Positions 29,338 to 39,275 of a stretch of 64,000 nt of DNA are shown in pieces. Numbering within the stretch: the stretch's first letter is position 1; the number at the start of each line of letters is the position of its first letter. The position numbers and the translations under genes are program-made. Origin of the DNA: Clostridia bacterium UC5.1-2E3 (GTDB lineage Bacteria > Bacillota > Clostridia > Lachnospirales > Lachnospiraceae); NCBI GenBank assembly GCA_001304875.1, contig BBZO01000011.1, positions 1 to 64,000 of the forward strand. The letters run 5' to 3'. The notes under the pieces were generated by a model, which searched no databases, was not told the origin of the DNA, and saw only the letters and a program-made list of their open reading frames with translations.

Positions 29338-30339
29338 AATATGACTCCTTATGCTGAATCAGATATGCCTGTGTTGAAGGTGGCACCAGTGATAATGCCT
29401 GGGAAAAGGTTCCCGGAGTGCGCAATAAAGTGCGGACGCGGGAAGCACTGATGGCACTGCCGCCTATGGTTTTGCGAGGAATTTCCACAAAACTGATACC
29501 ATGGGAGGGGAGGAGCCGTTTCATGGCCGCGTTATATCGTGCAGTAGCGGCATCAAAAGGCTCCTCACCGGCGAAACGCCTGGTAATATGCAGTACTGGT
29601 GCAATGGATTCAGCAAAGAGCTGGATATCCAGTTCGCTTTGCAGGGAAGTTGCATCCTCATCCGCCTTTAGGAAATACTTTGGAAAGGTGGCACTGGATA
29701 TCATGTAATGACCGCTGAGATGGACCCGTACATTGGGCAAGTCTGCCGTTCCAGCCTGTACCAGTTGGAGCCGGTCTGCGGTGGGGAAAAAGGAACGGTC
29801 TTCCTCTACGACAAACAGATGCAGTACATCACATTGTCCGGCGGCCTGCTTCACCAGATACTGGTGCCCCAGTGTAAAAGGATCACAGTTCATTACGATT
29901 GCACCAACGACTGCCGTCTCGTCCCCGTGCCGCAGAAATGATCTTGCGTAATTGCCAGGCCCATCGCTGCGGTTTTCCATCATTACCAGTTCTTTGGTCC
30001 GGACGACGGTGTGAAGCCCGCAATTTGCAAACAGCACCTCGTTGTGGGCACGGGTGATGACGAACAGATCATAAAACCCCTTGGAAAACCGATCCTGTAT
30101 CAAGGCGGAGACCAATGGGCCCAGTGCGTTTTGTCCGCGCAGCGACTCATCCACGGCGAAGCATTTCAAAAGACTTCCTGCGGCGCAGCCACAGCCCCAG
30201 AGTGTTTCATCCAGATCAAAGATACCGAAGGCTGCCTCAATATCATCTTCCAATACAGGGTGTGGCGAGTCAGAAACGCACACAGGCTGTCCTGTTCCAG
30301 AGGTAAATTCAGCTTTCGGACGAATAGATCTTCTGTCAT
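29327..30339 (-). CDS. citC: [Citrate (pro-3S)-lyase] ligase (one probable frame break)
   Basis: An N-terminal GNAT-like domain (L-L-K-C-F-A-V-D and E-V-L-F-A-N-C-G-L) precedes a nucleotidyltransferase domain with I-V-M-N-C-D-P-F-T-L-G-H and the late I-S-A-S-R-V-R segment. CitC acetylates the thiol of the CitD prosthetic group with ATP and acetate, activating the lyase. AGGAGG at 30351-30356 points to ATG 30339, which needs one restored base near 30250 to join the main frame; TTG 30370 is an alternative start with no such ribosome site. Confidence 0.88.
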
Positions 30340-30366
30340 TTCCTACAGATCCTCCTGTCATATTGA

Positions 30367-31205
30367 TCAACGGGCAAAGCCGTACAGCTCAGCGGGGTTG
30401 TCCACCAGAGCCAGCTGGCGTGCCTTCTCTGTAGGGAACCAGAGCGGGAGCATGTTGGTCAGTTCAAATTCGCTGGGTTTCACTTTCTCAGTGACATGGG
30501 GAAAATCGGTGCCCCACACGACGCGCTCGGGCGCATAGGAAGCAATGGCTTTAGCCACTGTGGTGGCATCGTCCAGGGCCTGCCTGTAGTAGTGTTCAGA
30601 TAGGGACCGGACAGCTTGATCCAGGTATTGCCCCGATCTATCATCTCCAATAGGAATGTATATGCGGGGTCGTTCAGGCCCAGAGCCGGATCCAGGCGTC
30701 CCATGTGGTCGATTACGATTTTACAGTCCAGTTTTCGTATGGTGCTGGCATACGCAGCGATCTGCGATGCGCTCATGTGCAGCTGCATGTTCCAGCCGAA
30801 CTGCTTACAGCGCTGGCTGAGGGGATAGCAGTCGTCGAAGGAGACGACTGCGTTGTTGGGATTCCATACACTGAAGCGCAGGCCTGCTACGCCATTGGCA
30901 TTCAGGTATTCCAACTCCGTGTCGGTGACAGTATTATTCACAACAGCAATGCCGCGGGCGTTGTCCCGGCCGAACTTTTCAATGGCGTCCAACAGGCAGG
31001 TATTGTCCAGAGCGAAAGGCTTGGCCTGAACAAAGACGGCGCGAGGCAGATGAAGCTGGTCAGCAAGACGACGATAGGTCTCAACCGTACCAGCCTGAGC
31101 AGCCGCCTTACCATCGTTAGGGAAGGCTGGGTCAATGATATGAAGGTGCGCGTTGCAGGCGTTGGCGGGCATCTCAAATGTCAGAGATTGAGCGATAGGT
31201 TTCAT
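30367..31205 (-). CDS. LigI-like amidohydrolase (lactonase family, one frame break)
   Basis: It starts with the metal-site-like N-A-H-L-H-I-I and contains M-Q-L-H-M-S, V-I-D-H-M-G-R and the late V-V-W-G-T-D-F-P-H motif of the amidohydrolase-2 group, which includes 2-pyrone-4,6-dicarboxylate lactonase LigI. A base is missing near 30602; restoring it gives E-H-Y-Y-R-Q-A-L-D-D and about 280 residues. It is the promoter-proximal gene of the minus-strand amidohydrolase-citC-citXG unit. It could open a lactone or pyrone carboxylate that feeds the lyase pathway; the substrate is inferred only. Confidence 0.8.
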
Positions 31206-31316
31206 GGCATAAGCTCTCCTTACAAATATTTGATGAAAAAAGTTTCTCTTAATACAATTTAACACATATTTATTGCAACTGAAAAGCAAATAAATGATAC
31301 AGCCTTGTAAGCTGAA

Positions 31317-31336
31317 GTTGCGATTTTGCGCAACGA
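31317..31336. promoter_or_regulatory. Candidate LysR-type site in the divergent intergenic region
   Basis: GTTGCG-ATTTTG-CGCAAC is an inverted repeat at 31317-31334. TGCGCAACGA, at 31327-31336, recurs at 37084-37093 in front of prpF. A further TTGCAAC half site lies at about 31273. It sits between the amidohydrolase and the hydratase operon. Confidence 0.5.
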
Positions 31337-31371
31337 TTTTTACATATATCTAAAAATAATGTGCTTTTCAT

Positions 31372-31399
31372 TTGCATGAGAGAAAGGCATACTTATAAA
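31372..31399 (+). promoter_or_regulatory. Candidate promoter of the hydratase-citDEF operon
   Basis: TTGCAT (31372-31377) and TATAAA (31394-31399) are separated by 16 bases, about 35 bases downstream of the LysR-like site. Confidence 0.45.
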
Positions 31400-31451
31400 T
31401 AGGATGTAAACGAAATATAGGGCATAAAGGCCCGAGGAAAGGGGAGCAAAC

Positions 31452-32731
31452 ATGGGAAAAACAGCCATTGTAAAAATCATGGAGCGGGCAGCCGGACGGC
31501 CGGTCAGCGTAGGCCAGCGGGTATGGTGCAAAGTAGACCTTGCCTCCGCACGAGACTTTGGCGGCGCCAACTGCGTATTGCAGTTTGAAAAGGAGATGGG
31601 GAAACAGGCTATGGTCTGGGATCCGGACAAGGTGGCATATACCTTTGACCTTCAGGCTCCGTCCCACTCTGAGAAAGTATCCAACAACCAGAAGATCATC
31701 CGGGAATTTGCCAGGCGGCAGGGAATCCGCCACCTGTTCGACATCAACCACGGCATCGGGCAGCATGTGATGCTGGAGGCCGGCCTGATCAAGCCTGGAG
31801 ATGTAGTGCTGGGTACTGACAGCCACATGAACCTGCTGGGGGCGGTGGGAGCTTTTGCTACGGGGGTGGGGAACTCCGATGTGGCAGCCGCCTATGTCAA
31901 CGGCACCAGTTGGTTTCGCGTTCCAGAGACGATGAAGATCGAAGTCACCGGGGCCTTTTCCAAAGGGGTATGTATGCGTGATCTGCTCACCCGTATTGTC
32001 GGCGACCTGGGTGCCAGCGGCATGGATTTTCTGGCGGTGGAATTTACCGGTGAAACGATTGAAGCGGCATCTCTGGCCGACCGCATTACCTTGTGCTCTA
32101 TGGTGACTGAAATGAGCGGAAAGGTACCCATTGTCATGCCAAATGGTGAGGTACTGGAGTGGTTGGTGGGGCGTGCCGGCGAGGAGGTGCGCCAGCGTGT
32201 GGAAACGCTCAGCGCCGACTCAGACGCAGAATATTGCAGGGTGCTGCACTATGATGTCAGCCAGCTGGAGCCGCTGGCATCCTGTCCCGATGCGCCGGAT
32301 AATGTGAAGCCGGTTCAGAAAATAGCCGGAACCCATGTGGATCAGGTTCATATCGGTTCCTGCTCCAATGGACGGTATGAGGACATCAAAGCCGCTCACG
32401 AGGTACTTATGGCCGGAGGCGGCAAGGTAAATCCCAATACCCGGGTCATTATTACCCCATCCACTACAGAGGTACAGATGGAGTGTGTGAAAATGGTCTT
32501 GTCCTTGATTTTCTCCGGGCGGGTATTGTATTTACAAACCCCACATGCGCCCTGTGCACAGCCGAGCACTACGGCGCACTGCCTGCCGGAGATGTGGGCG
32601 TCGCGACCAATAACCGCAATTTTATCGGCAAGGTGGGCAAGGGCAGCCATACGTATCTGCTCAGCCCCATGGCTGCCATGGCAACTGCCGTGCGAGGGGA
32701 GATTACCGATCCCCGGGAATTTCTGAACTAA
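31452..32731 (+). CDS. Aconitase-superfamily hydratase, large subunit (LeuC/homoaconitase type; one frame break)
   Basis: About 427 residues with L-F-D-I-N-H-G-I-G-Q-H, G-T-D-S-H, the Fe-S ligand segments I-G-S-C-S-N-G-R and N-P-T-C-A-L-C, and N-R-N-F. This group includes isopropylmalate dehydratase, homoaconitase and dimethylmaleate hydratase DmdA; all hydrate a double bond next to a carboxylate with a [4Fe-4S] cluster. A base is missing near 32510. The small subunit follows at once, then citD, citE and citF, so the product is probably handed to the lyase. No leucine genes are nearby. Confidence 0.87.
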
Positions 32732-32747
32732 GAGAGGAGGGTAAGGA

Positions 32748-33265
32748 ATGAGTAAAAAACTGGACGTGCCTGGGTATTTGGCGATGATGTGGATACCGAT
32801 CTGATCTATCACAACAAATACCTGGCAGAGACGAATCCCAGCCAGATGCCCCAATACGCCTTTGAATATTACCCTGGCATGGAGAATTATGCCAAAGAGG
32901 TAAAACCGGGGGATTTTGTGGTAGCTGGCAAGAACTTTGGCTGCGGTTCCAGCCGTGAGCATGCCGTCTACTGCCTGCAGTACGCAGGCGTCCCCTGTGT
33001 TCTTGCAGAGACATGCTCCCGCATTTACTACCGTAACGCCATCAACAACGGTTACCCGGTGCTGTTTGTGAAAGGGTTATCAGATGCGATTAAGTCTGGA
33101 GCTGTCCGGAATGGCGATACACTGGAGGTGGATCTGGACGCGGGCAGTATCCGGGATCTGGATACCGGCATGGAGATCCACGGCGATGCCGTCAGTGATC
33201 TGGAGCATGAGATCATGGAAGCCGGCGGCCTATTCGCTTACATGAAGGCACAGGCGTCCAAATAA
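32748..33265 (+). CDS. Aconitase-superfamily hydratase, small subunit (LeuD type; one frame break)
   Basis: The swivel domain has D-T-D-L-I at the substrate loop and F-G-C-G-S-S-R-E-H, the family signature. A base is missing near 32769 (V-F-G-D-D-V-D-T-D expected); the restored protein has about 173 residues. GAGGAGGG precedes ATG 32748. It completes the heterodimeric hydratase encoded with the upstream large subunit. The E-T-N-P-S-Q segment in the recognition loop differs from authentic LeuD, consistent with another substrate. Confidence 0.85.
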
Positions 33266-33279
33266 TAAGGAGATGGAAT

Positions 33280-33582
33280 ATGGAATTAAAGAAACCGGCT
33301 ATGGCTGGGACGACTGAGTCCAGCGACTGTATGATTACCCTTCGTCCCAACCCGGGTTGTGGAATTGAGATTGATATACAAAGTGATGTAAAGAGCATGT
33401 TTGGCGAGGCTATCGAGGAGACAGTGCGAGAGGTGCTGAAGGAATTTGACGTGGCTGATGCCTGTGTGTCTGTGGTGGATAAGGGCGCACTGGATTTTGC
33501 CATTCGCGCCCGGATGCAGTGTGCAGTTTGCCGTGCTGCAGAGATTTCTTACGATTGGGGAAAGGAGGATCTCAATGTCTAA
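33280..33582 (+). CDS. citD: Citrate lyase acyl carrier protein (gamma subunit)
   Basis: A 100-residue protein beginning L-K-K-P-A-M-A-G-T-T-E-S-S-D, whose Ser carries the phosphoribosyl-dephospho-CoA prosthetic group in CitD. It holds acetyl and citryl thioesters for CitF and CitE. It overlaps citE by 8 bases. The frame is intact. Confidence 0.92.
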   Translation: MELKKPAMAGTTESSDCMITLRPNPGCGIEIDIQSDVKSMFGEAIEETVREVLKEFDVADACVSVVDKGALDFAIRARMQCAVCRAAEISYDWGKEDLNV

Positions 33583-34474
33583 GACGGAGCTAATGCGTAC
33601 CTCCATGTACGCAGGCGGAACCAGTCCGGTGAAGATGATCCAGGCTGGATTTTACAACGAGGACTGCCTGGTCTATGATCTGGAGGACTCTGTTTCTGCC
33701 GGAGAAAAGGACGCCGCGCGCTTTCTGGTGTATAATGCCGTGAAGTATCAGCGTCCGGCAGACAAGTACATCCTCATTCGTGTCAACGGTATCTATTCAC
33801 AGGAGATCGACGAAGACCTGGAGGCTGCCGTGCGTGCTCAGCCCGATGCGATTCGTATCCCTAAGGTGGAGTATGCCAGGGAAGTGCAGCGCATCGATGA
33901 AAAAATTACGGCGATCGAGAGGAAAGCCGGGCTGTCAGAAGGCAGTATCAAGCTGTGGTGCAACATAGAATCCTATCTGGGTGTTCTGAATGCCATGGAG
34001 ATCGCTGCTTCCAGCCCGCGTGTGGTTGCGATGGCTCTGGGGGCGGAGGACTTTACCGCCAGCATGTCTGCCCAGCGCACCAAGCCCGGCTGGGAGATCT
34101 TCTATGCCCGAAACGCGATTTTGATGGCCTGCCGCGCTGCCGGGATCTCGGCCCAGGATGCCGTGTTTTCCGACATTAACGATACAGAGGGGCTGGCCCG
34201 GGATCTGGAAATGACCCGCGCTCTGGGCTTCGACGGGAAGACCTGTGTCCATCCCCGTCAGATCGATGTGGTGAACGCCTGCTTTACGCCTTCCGCCAGA
34301 GAGATTCAGAATGCACAACGGGTATTGGAGGCACTGGAGGAGGCTGCCCGGAACCACACAGGTGTCTGTGTTCTGGACGGCGGAATGGTGGATAAGCCGA
34401 TGGAGCTGAGGGCAAGAACAACCATTGCTAAGGCGAAGGCTGTCGGAATCAAGGTAGGAGGTGTAAAGGAATGA
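33575..34474 (+). CDS. citE: Citrate/citramalate lyase beta subunit
   Basis: A 299-residue TIM-barrel protein of the HpcH/HpaI-CitE type: R-T-S-M-Y-A-G-G-T-S-P near the start, V-Y-D-L-E-D-S-V and A-L-G-A-E-D-F-T. It cleaves the citryl (or citramalyl)-thioester on CitD to acetyl-thioester and oxaloacetate (or pyruvate). An AAAGGAGG ribosome site lies inside the end of citD, and the stop overlaps citF by 4 bases. The frame is intact. The N-terminal wording differs little between citrate and citramalate lyases, so the substrate is open. Confidence 0.92.
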   Translation: MSKTELMRTSMYAGGTSPVKMIQAGFYNEDCLVYDLEDSVSAGEKDAARFLVYNAVKYQRPADKYILIRVNGIYSQEIDEDLEAAVRAQPDAIRIPKVEYAREVQRIDEKITAIERKAGLSEGSIKLWCNIESYLGVLNAMEIAASSPRVVAMALGAEDFTASMSAQRTKPGWEIFYARNAILMACRAAGISAQDAVFSDINDTEGLARDLEMTRALGFDGKTCVHPRQIDVVNACFTPSAREIQNAQRVLEALEEAARNHTGVCVLDGGMVDKPMELRARTTIAKAKAVGIKVGGVKE

Positions 34475-36030
34475 TTGTCAATAGTTTAGGACGTGAACTG
34501 CCGGAACAGATCGGCGATTATAAGGTCCGGCCCTATATGGGACCCTATGCCGCTCCCGCAGAGCAGAGGCCGGTTGTGACCAGGCGTACGGCAGGGCATG
34601 TGATTCCCGGCGAGAGTAAAATGAAGCCTGATTTGAAGGCAGCCATTCTGGCCTCCGGTCTGAGAGACGGAATGACGATTTCCTTCCATCATTCCTTCCG
34701 GGAAGGTGATATGGTCATCGGGCAGGTTCTCACCGCGATTCGGGAGCTGGGCATCAAAGGACTGCGATTTGCGCCCAGTGCTGTGGTAAATGTGAAAAGT
34801 CCCTCCGTGGTGGACTTTGTCAGGGATGGCACCATCGATCGCATTGAAGCCAGCGGCATCCGTGGGCAGCTGGGTGACGCCGTCCTGGCCGGAGAGATGG
34901 AGAACCCCGTTATCCTTCGTACACATGGCGCCCGTCCCCACGCGATTGAAATGGGACGTCTGCAAATTGATGTGGCATTTATCGGTGCTTCCGCTGCCGA
35001 TGATTACGGAAACTGTACCGGCTGTATTGGTCCGAATGCCTGCGGTGCCATGGGATATTCTTTTGTGGATGCCCACAACGCTGGCTGTGTCATTGTGGTG
35101 ACAGATAACCTGGTGGAATACCCCTGTGTCCCTGCCAGCATCTCCCAACAGTATGTGGACTTTGTTGTGAAGGTAGATCAGGTGGGAGACCCCGAGAAAA
35201 TTGGAAAAGGAGCTGCCCGTCTCACAAAGAATCCTAGGGATCTGATGATTGCGGAGCGTACTGTGGAATTGATTTCTGCTTCCCGCCGCTTCAAGAATGG
35301 TTTTTCCTTCCAGACTGGCGCCGGAGCCATTCCAATCGCCATTACCAGGTATCTGGCGCAGCGCATGAAGGAGAGAGGGGTAAAAGCCAGCTTTGCCTTA
35401 GGTGGTATTCCCGCAGCAATCATTGATATGTACGATGAAGGTCTGGTACGGGCAGTGGAGTGCTCCCAGAGTTTTGATGCGGTGGCGGCCCGGGCCATTG
35501 CGGACCGTCCTGGTGTGATTGAGATCGATAATGCCGACTATGCCAACGCCTATTCCAGGGGAGGATTCTTGAACCGGGAGGATTTCGGTGTGCTGGGGGC
35601 GCTGGAGGTAGATATCGACTTCAACGTCAACATCCTCACCGGTTCCTCCGGGGAGATGATGGGCGGTCTGGGCGGCGGCCCTGATGTAGCTGGCGGTGCG
35701 TCCATCTCCATCGTGACCATTCCCATCATCCGAGGCAGAACACCCTCCATTGTAAAAAGAGTTTTTACCCTGTGTACCCCGGGAGAGACCATTGCCGCCG
35801 TAGTAACAGAGGCAGGCATCGCGCTCAACCCCAGGCATAAGAACTATGCAGAGCTGAAGGAGGATCTGGAAAAAACGAATTTGAAACTGGTGACAATCCA
35901 GGAATTACAACAGCTGGCAGAAAGACTGACCGGCGTGCCGAAGCCGATCGAAACCACCGACCGGGTGACCTGCATCGTGGAGTACCGGGACGGCACTGTG
36001 ATTGACGTGATTCGCCAGGTGAAGCGATAA
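34471..36030 (+). CDS. citF: Citrate/citramalate lyase alpha subunit (acyl-ACP:carboxylate transferase)
   Basis: A 519-residue CoA-transferase-like protein. S-F-H-H-S-F-R-E-G-D near residue 72 and G-S-S-G-E-M-M-G-G-L-G-G-G-P-D are CitF signatures. It swaps acetate for the incoming carboxylic acid on the CitD thiol. Translationally coupled to citE by ATGA overlap. It is the last gene of the operon. The frame is intact across 1.5 kb. Confidence 0.93.
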   Translation: MIVNSLGRELPEQIGDYKVRPYMGPYAAPAEQRPVVTRRTAGHVIPGESKMKPDLKAAILASGLRDGMTISFHHSFREGDMVIGQVLTAIRELGIKGLRFAPSAVVNVKSPSVVDFVRDGTIDRIEASGIRGQLGDAVLAGEMENPVILRTHGARPHAIEMGRLQIDVAFIGASAADDYGNCTGCIGPNACGAMGYSFVDAHNAGCVIVVTDNLVEYPCVPASISQQYVDFVVKVDQVGDPEKIGKGAARLTKNPRDLMIAERTVELISASRRFKNGFSFQTGAGAIPIAITRYLAQRMKERGVKASFALGGIPAAIIDMYDEGLVRAVECSQSFDAVAARAIADRPGVIEIDNADYANAYSRGGFLNREDFGVLGALEVDIDFNVNILTGSSGEMMGGLGGGPDVAGGASISIVTIPIIRGRTPSIVKRVFTLCTPGETIAAVVTEAGIALNPRHKNYAELKEDLEKTNLKLVTIQELQQLAERLTGVPKPIETTDRVTCIVEYRDGTVIDVIRQVKR

Positions 36031-36033
36031 AAA

Positions 36034-36059
36034 ATGTACCACCCTTAGTGGGTGGTACA
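36034..36059 (-). terminator. Hairpin between citF and the LysR gene
   Basis: TGTACCACCC pairs with GGGTGGTACA. Read on the minus strand it is followed by TTTTTTATC, so it best serves the LysR gene; on the plus strand the trailing sequence lacks a T-run. Confidence 0.7.
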
Positions 36060-36071
36060 GATAATAACGTC

Positions 36072-37024
36072 TTATGCAGAAAAAGAGGTACAGATTTGCC
36101 TGATGAGCCGGATCAAATCACTGCCATAGCCGGGAAGGATCTTTCCTTTTAATCTTACCAGCACCAGCTGGTTGGTTGCGGACATCCCTTTGACAGGGAA
36201 AATGTTCAGATGGCACGATGAAGGATCCGCATTGGTCTGTTGAATGGCAGGCAGATACATGGCCCAGCAAAAGCATGCGGCGTAATCTTTAGCTGCCAGC
36301 ATGAAGTGTATGTCCTGCTGTGTCATCTCCAGCACACAATTGAGCTGAAGACCGCGGCTGCGGAGATAATTATCCAGAATTTCTCTGGAATTAAAGCCTC
36401 GATAGCTTAGAACAAATGGGATTTGGAGGGCTGCAAACCGGGACAAATCCACTCCTTTGCTGAAGTGTTCCTTACAGGCAGGGTACTCTGCGGGAAAGTA
36501 TCGGGCCAGCATTTGATCAGAAATGACCATATACAGCTTTTCATTCAAAATGGTCTGTATCTCGAACAGGTTTGGATTGATATCCCAGTTATTCATAAGG
36601 GCCAAATCCAGATCGTTGTTCAAAAGCTTCTCACAGAGCTGGTTGGAGGTGCTGTATTCCGTATGCAGATTCACATCGGGGTAGAGCTGATGGAAGCCAG
36701 ACAGCAGGCTGGGAACCAGGACGCGATAGCGGCCTTCTGTGGTGCCGAACCGGATGGTTCCCTTTTAGATTGACGGATATCATCTAACAAATTATTGAAA
36801 TTATTTTCCAGAAACTCTATTTGCCGTAACATCTCCAGGTAAGCCTGTCCGGCGGGAGTCAGACTCAGTCTGGGGGATCGCTCAAAAAACATAATGCCGT
36901 ATTCCTGCTCCAGATTTTTCAGGTATCTGCTTAGGCATTGGTGGGAGATGTATAATCGTTCTGCTGCGCGGGAAATGCTTTTTTCTTCTGCAAGAACCAG
37001 AAAATACTGATAATTATTCAACAT
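36072..37024 (-). CDS. LysR-family transcriptional regulator (one frame break)
   Basis: The N-terminal winged helix begins L-N-N-Y-Q-Y-F-L-V-L-A-E-E-K-S-I-S-R-A-A-E and has L-T-P-A-G-Q. An effector domain follows. One A is missing near 36765 (K-K-G-T-I-R-F-G expected); the restored length is about 318 residues. It is divergent from prpF across 92 bases that contain TGCGCAACGA, also present upstream of the hydratase operon, so it is the likely regulator of the whole carboxylate region, with a pathway acid as probable inducer. Confidence 0.88.
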
Positions 37025-37083
37025 AATGATATCCCCCCTGTGTTTTTCTGAATTGCCAATAATTTTATCATAAAACGAAAAAA

Positions 37084-37102
37084 TGCGCAACGAAATGTTG
37101 CA
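37084..37102. promoter_or_regulatory. Candidate LysR-type site between the regulator and prpF
   Basis: GCAAC-GAAAT-GTTGC (37087-37101) is a perfect inverted repeat. TGCGCAACGA (37084-37093) is identical to the site at 31327-31336. Confidence 0.5.
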
Positions 37103-37116
37103 AGAGAGGTATAGCT

Positions 37117-38289
37117 ATGAGTGAATTTAAACCGAATCAAAAGATACCGTGTGTTTACATGCGCGGCGGCACAAGTAAGGCTCTGTTTTTCAATGACGAG
37201 GATCTGCCTCAGGATGAAGCAGAGCGGGATCAAGTGATTCTCAGTGCGTTTGGTTCCCCAGATGGACGCCAAATTGATGGTATGGGCGGTGCAAATACGT
37301 CTACCAGTAAGGTGGCTATTATCAAAAAAAGTGACCGCTCTGATGCAGATGTGGATTATACCTTTGGACAGGTAGATATTTTTCATCCTGTGGTAGGAAA
37401 AACTATGAACTGCGGGAATATTTCCTCCGCGGTAGGCCCATATGCGATTGACGAGGGTATGGTGGAGGTGACGGAGCCTGTCACCAAAGTTCGTATTTTC
37501 AATACTAATACCCAGAAGGTAATCGTGGAAGAGGTTCCTGTTAAGGATGGCCGCTTTATGAGCGAGGGGGATTTTTCTATTGATGGTGTTCCCGGTACGG
37601 CCTCCCGGGTGATTTTAAAGTTTGTTTCTCCTCAGGGCGCTGCCAGCGGCAAACTGCTGCCCACCGGGAATGTGAAAGATATCATTGAAATCGACGGAAA
37701 GACCTATGAGTTCAGCTTTGTGGATGCTGCTAATCCGGTGATTTTCGTCCATCCGGAAGACTTTGGTGTTACTGGAACAGAAATTCCCTCGGAGTTCAAT
37801 GCACTTCCAGACTGTGCCGAAATCTGCCGCAAGCTGGAGATCATTCGCGGTACTGGCGCTGTTATTCTGGGCTTTGCCAAAGATTTAGAGGATGCTCGAA
37901 TCAACAGCCAGACGCTGCCTAAGCTGGCGTTTGTTACCAGACCAGTGGACTATACTGCCGGAAGCGGCAAGAAAATCCCGGCAGAGGAAGTGGATGTTGT
38001 CGGCCGTTTGTTTAGTATGAACATGAAAATGATCGACGCCTATATGGGTACCGGCGCCATCTGCACCGTAACCGCAGCGAATACTCCCGGCACCATCGTC
38101 AACGAGATCGTTACTAAGGGAGATATCAATAAAACCAGCGAACATATTCGCATTGGCCATCCATGGGGTATTATGGATGCGTATGCCGATATTGAGGAGA
38201 ATCCCGATGGTACCCATACTGTCGTCAGCGGCGGTCTGGATCGCACAGCCAGACGCATCATGGAAGGCTATGTATATGTTCGCAGATAA
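37117..38289 (+). CDS. prpF: PrpF-family proton-transferring isomerase
   Basis: A 390-residue diaminopimelate-epimerase-fold protein. Y-M-R-G-G-T-S-K-A-L-F-F is the family signature at the N-terminus, with N-C-G-N-I-S and the late H-P-W-G-I-M-D. Relatives isomerise 2-methylaconitate (PrpF), 3-methylitaconate (Mii of Eubacterium barkeri), oxalomesaconate or trans-aconitate, moving a double bond in an unsaturated polycarboxylate. Next to an aconitase-type hydratase and citrate lyase it would prepare the substrate for hydration. The frame is intact. Confidence 0.88.
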   Translation: MSEFKPNQKIPCVYMRGGTSKALFFNDEDLPQDEAERDQVILSAFGSPDGRQIDGMGGANTSTSKVAIIKKSDRSDADVDYTFGQVDIFHPVVGKTMNCGNISSAVGPYAIDEGMVEVTEPVTKVRIFNTNTQKVIVEEVPVKDGRFMSEGDFSIDGVPGTASRVILKFVSPQGAASGKLLPTGNVKDIIEIDGKTYEFSFVDAANPVIFVHPEDFGVTGTEIPSEFNALPDCAEICRKLEIIRGTGAVILGFAKDLEDARINSQTLPKLAFVTRPVDYTAGSGKKIPAEEVDVVGRLFSMNMKMIDAYMGTGAICTVTAANTPGTIVNEIVTKGDINKTSEHIRIGHPWGIMDAYADIEENPDGTHTVVSGGLDRTARRIMEGYVYVRR

Positions 38290-38326
38290 CACATTTTTCA
38301 AAATATTGTTTTAGTAGGTGATTAAA

Positions 38327-39271
38327 ATGAAATGTTTGATTATTGACGCCGTCCACAGCAGCATCGCTGAGGAGTTCGGCAAGTATATGCAGGTAGATAT
38401 CCACATGCTTCCCACACAGGAGGAGCTGGCCAGGCTGATTCGCGACTATGACGTGCTCATCATGCGCGTGGACCCCGCCATCAACAAGGACATCCTGGAT
38501 GCCGCCAAAAACCTAAAGGTCATCGGCGTGTGCTCCGTGGGACTGAACCACATTGATATGGATACCGCCAGGGCTAAGGACATCCAGGTCATCAACGCTC
38601 CCGGCCTGAACGGAAACGCCGTGGCTGAGCTGACCATCTCCAAGATGCTGGATATCGCCCGCCACACCATCCCGGCCTGCTATGACGTGAAGGTGAACAA
38701 GAACTGGGACAAGTATAAGTTCGTGGGCTCTGAGCTGCGGGGCAAGACCCTGGGCGTTCTGGGCTTCGGCCGCATCGGCCAGAGGGTGGGCGAGCTGGCC
38801 CGGGCCTTCAAAATGGACGTGGTGGCCTATGATCCCTATCTGCCGCCCACGTGTTCGAGGAGCAGCAGGCCAGGAGTATGACCATCGACGAGGTGCTGAA
38901 GGTCTCCGACTATGTGACCATCCACATGCCCCTTACCCCCGAGACCAGGGATCTGTTTAACGCCAGGTCCATCGCCGAGATGAAGGACGGCGCGGTGGTG
39001 CTGAACATGGCCCGGGGCGGCATCGTCAACGAGAAGGACATGTACGAGGCCTTGAAGTCCGGCAAACTGGGCGGTTATGCCTCCGACGTGATGGAGAACG
39101 AGCTGGCCGCCGGCGGCTTAACTGAAGGCGCCACCTTTGATTCCCCCCTGTTTGAATGCGACAATTTCGTGGTTACCCCCCATCTGCGCTCAGACCGTGG
39201 ACGCTTCCCGTGATATCGGCGCCCATATCATTGCCAAGGTGAAAGAGGCACTGGTCTGTAGGTCACATTGA
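38327..39271 (+). CDS. D-2-hydroxyacid dehydrogenase (SerA/PGDH type; two frame breaks)
   Basis: The NAD-binding fold has L-G-V-L-G-F-G-R-I-G-Q-R-V-G, the catalytic Arg lies in V-G-L-N-H-I-D-M / M-A-R-G-G-I-V-N, and a late T-P-H-L carries the His. A base is missing near 38850 and two near 39187 (H-L-G-A-Q-T-V-D-A expected). The final length is about 316 residues. GTAGGTG lies ahead of ATG 38327. It follows prpF after 37 bases and could reduce oxaloacetate or pyruvate released by the lyase, regenerating NAD+; phosphoglycerate is less likely in this context. Confidence 0.82.
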
Positions 39272-39275
39272 AAAA

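Noticed and set aside
31452-33265. Leucine biosynthesis leuCD
   Set aside because: No leuA or leuB is nearby, and the genes form one operon with citDEF, so a catabolic hydratase is more likely.
38327-39271. Serine biosynthesis gene serA
   Set aside because: Its position behind prpF in the carboxylate cluster and the lack of serC nearby favour another 2-hydroxyacid substrate.
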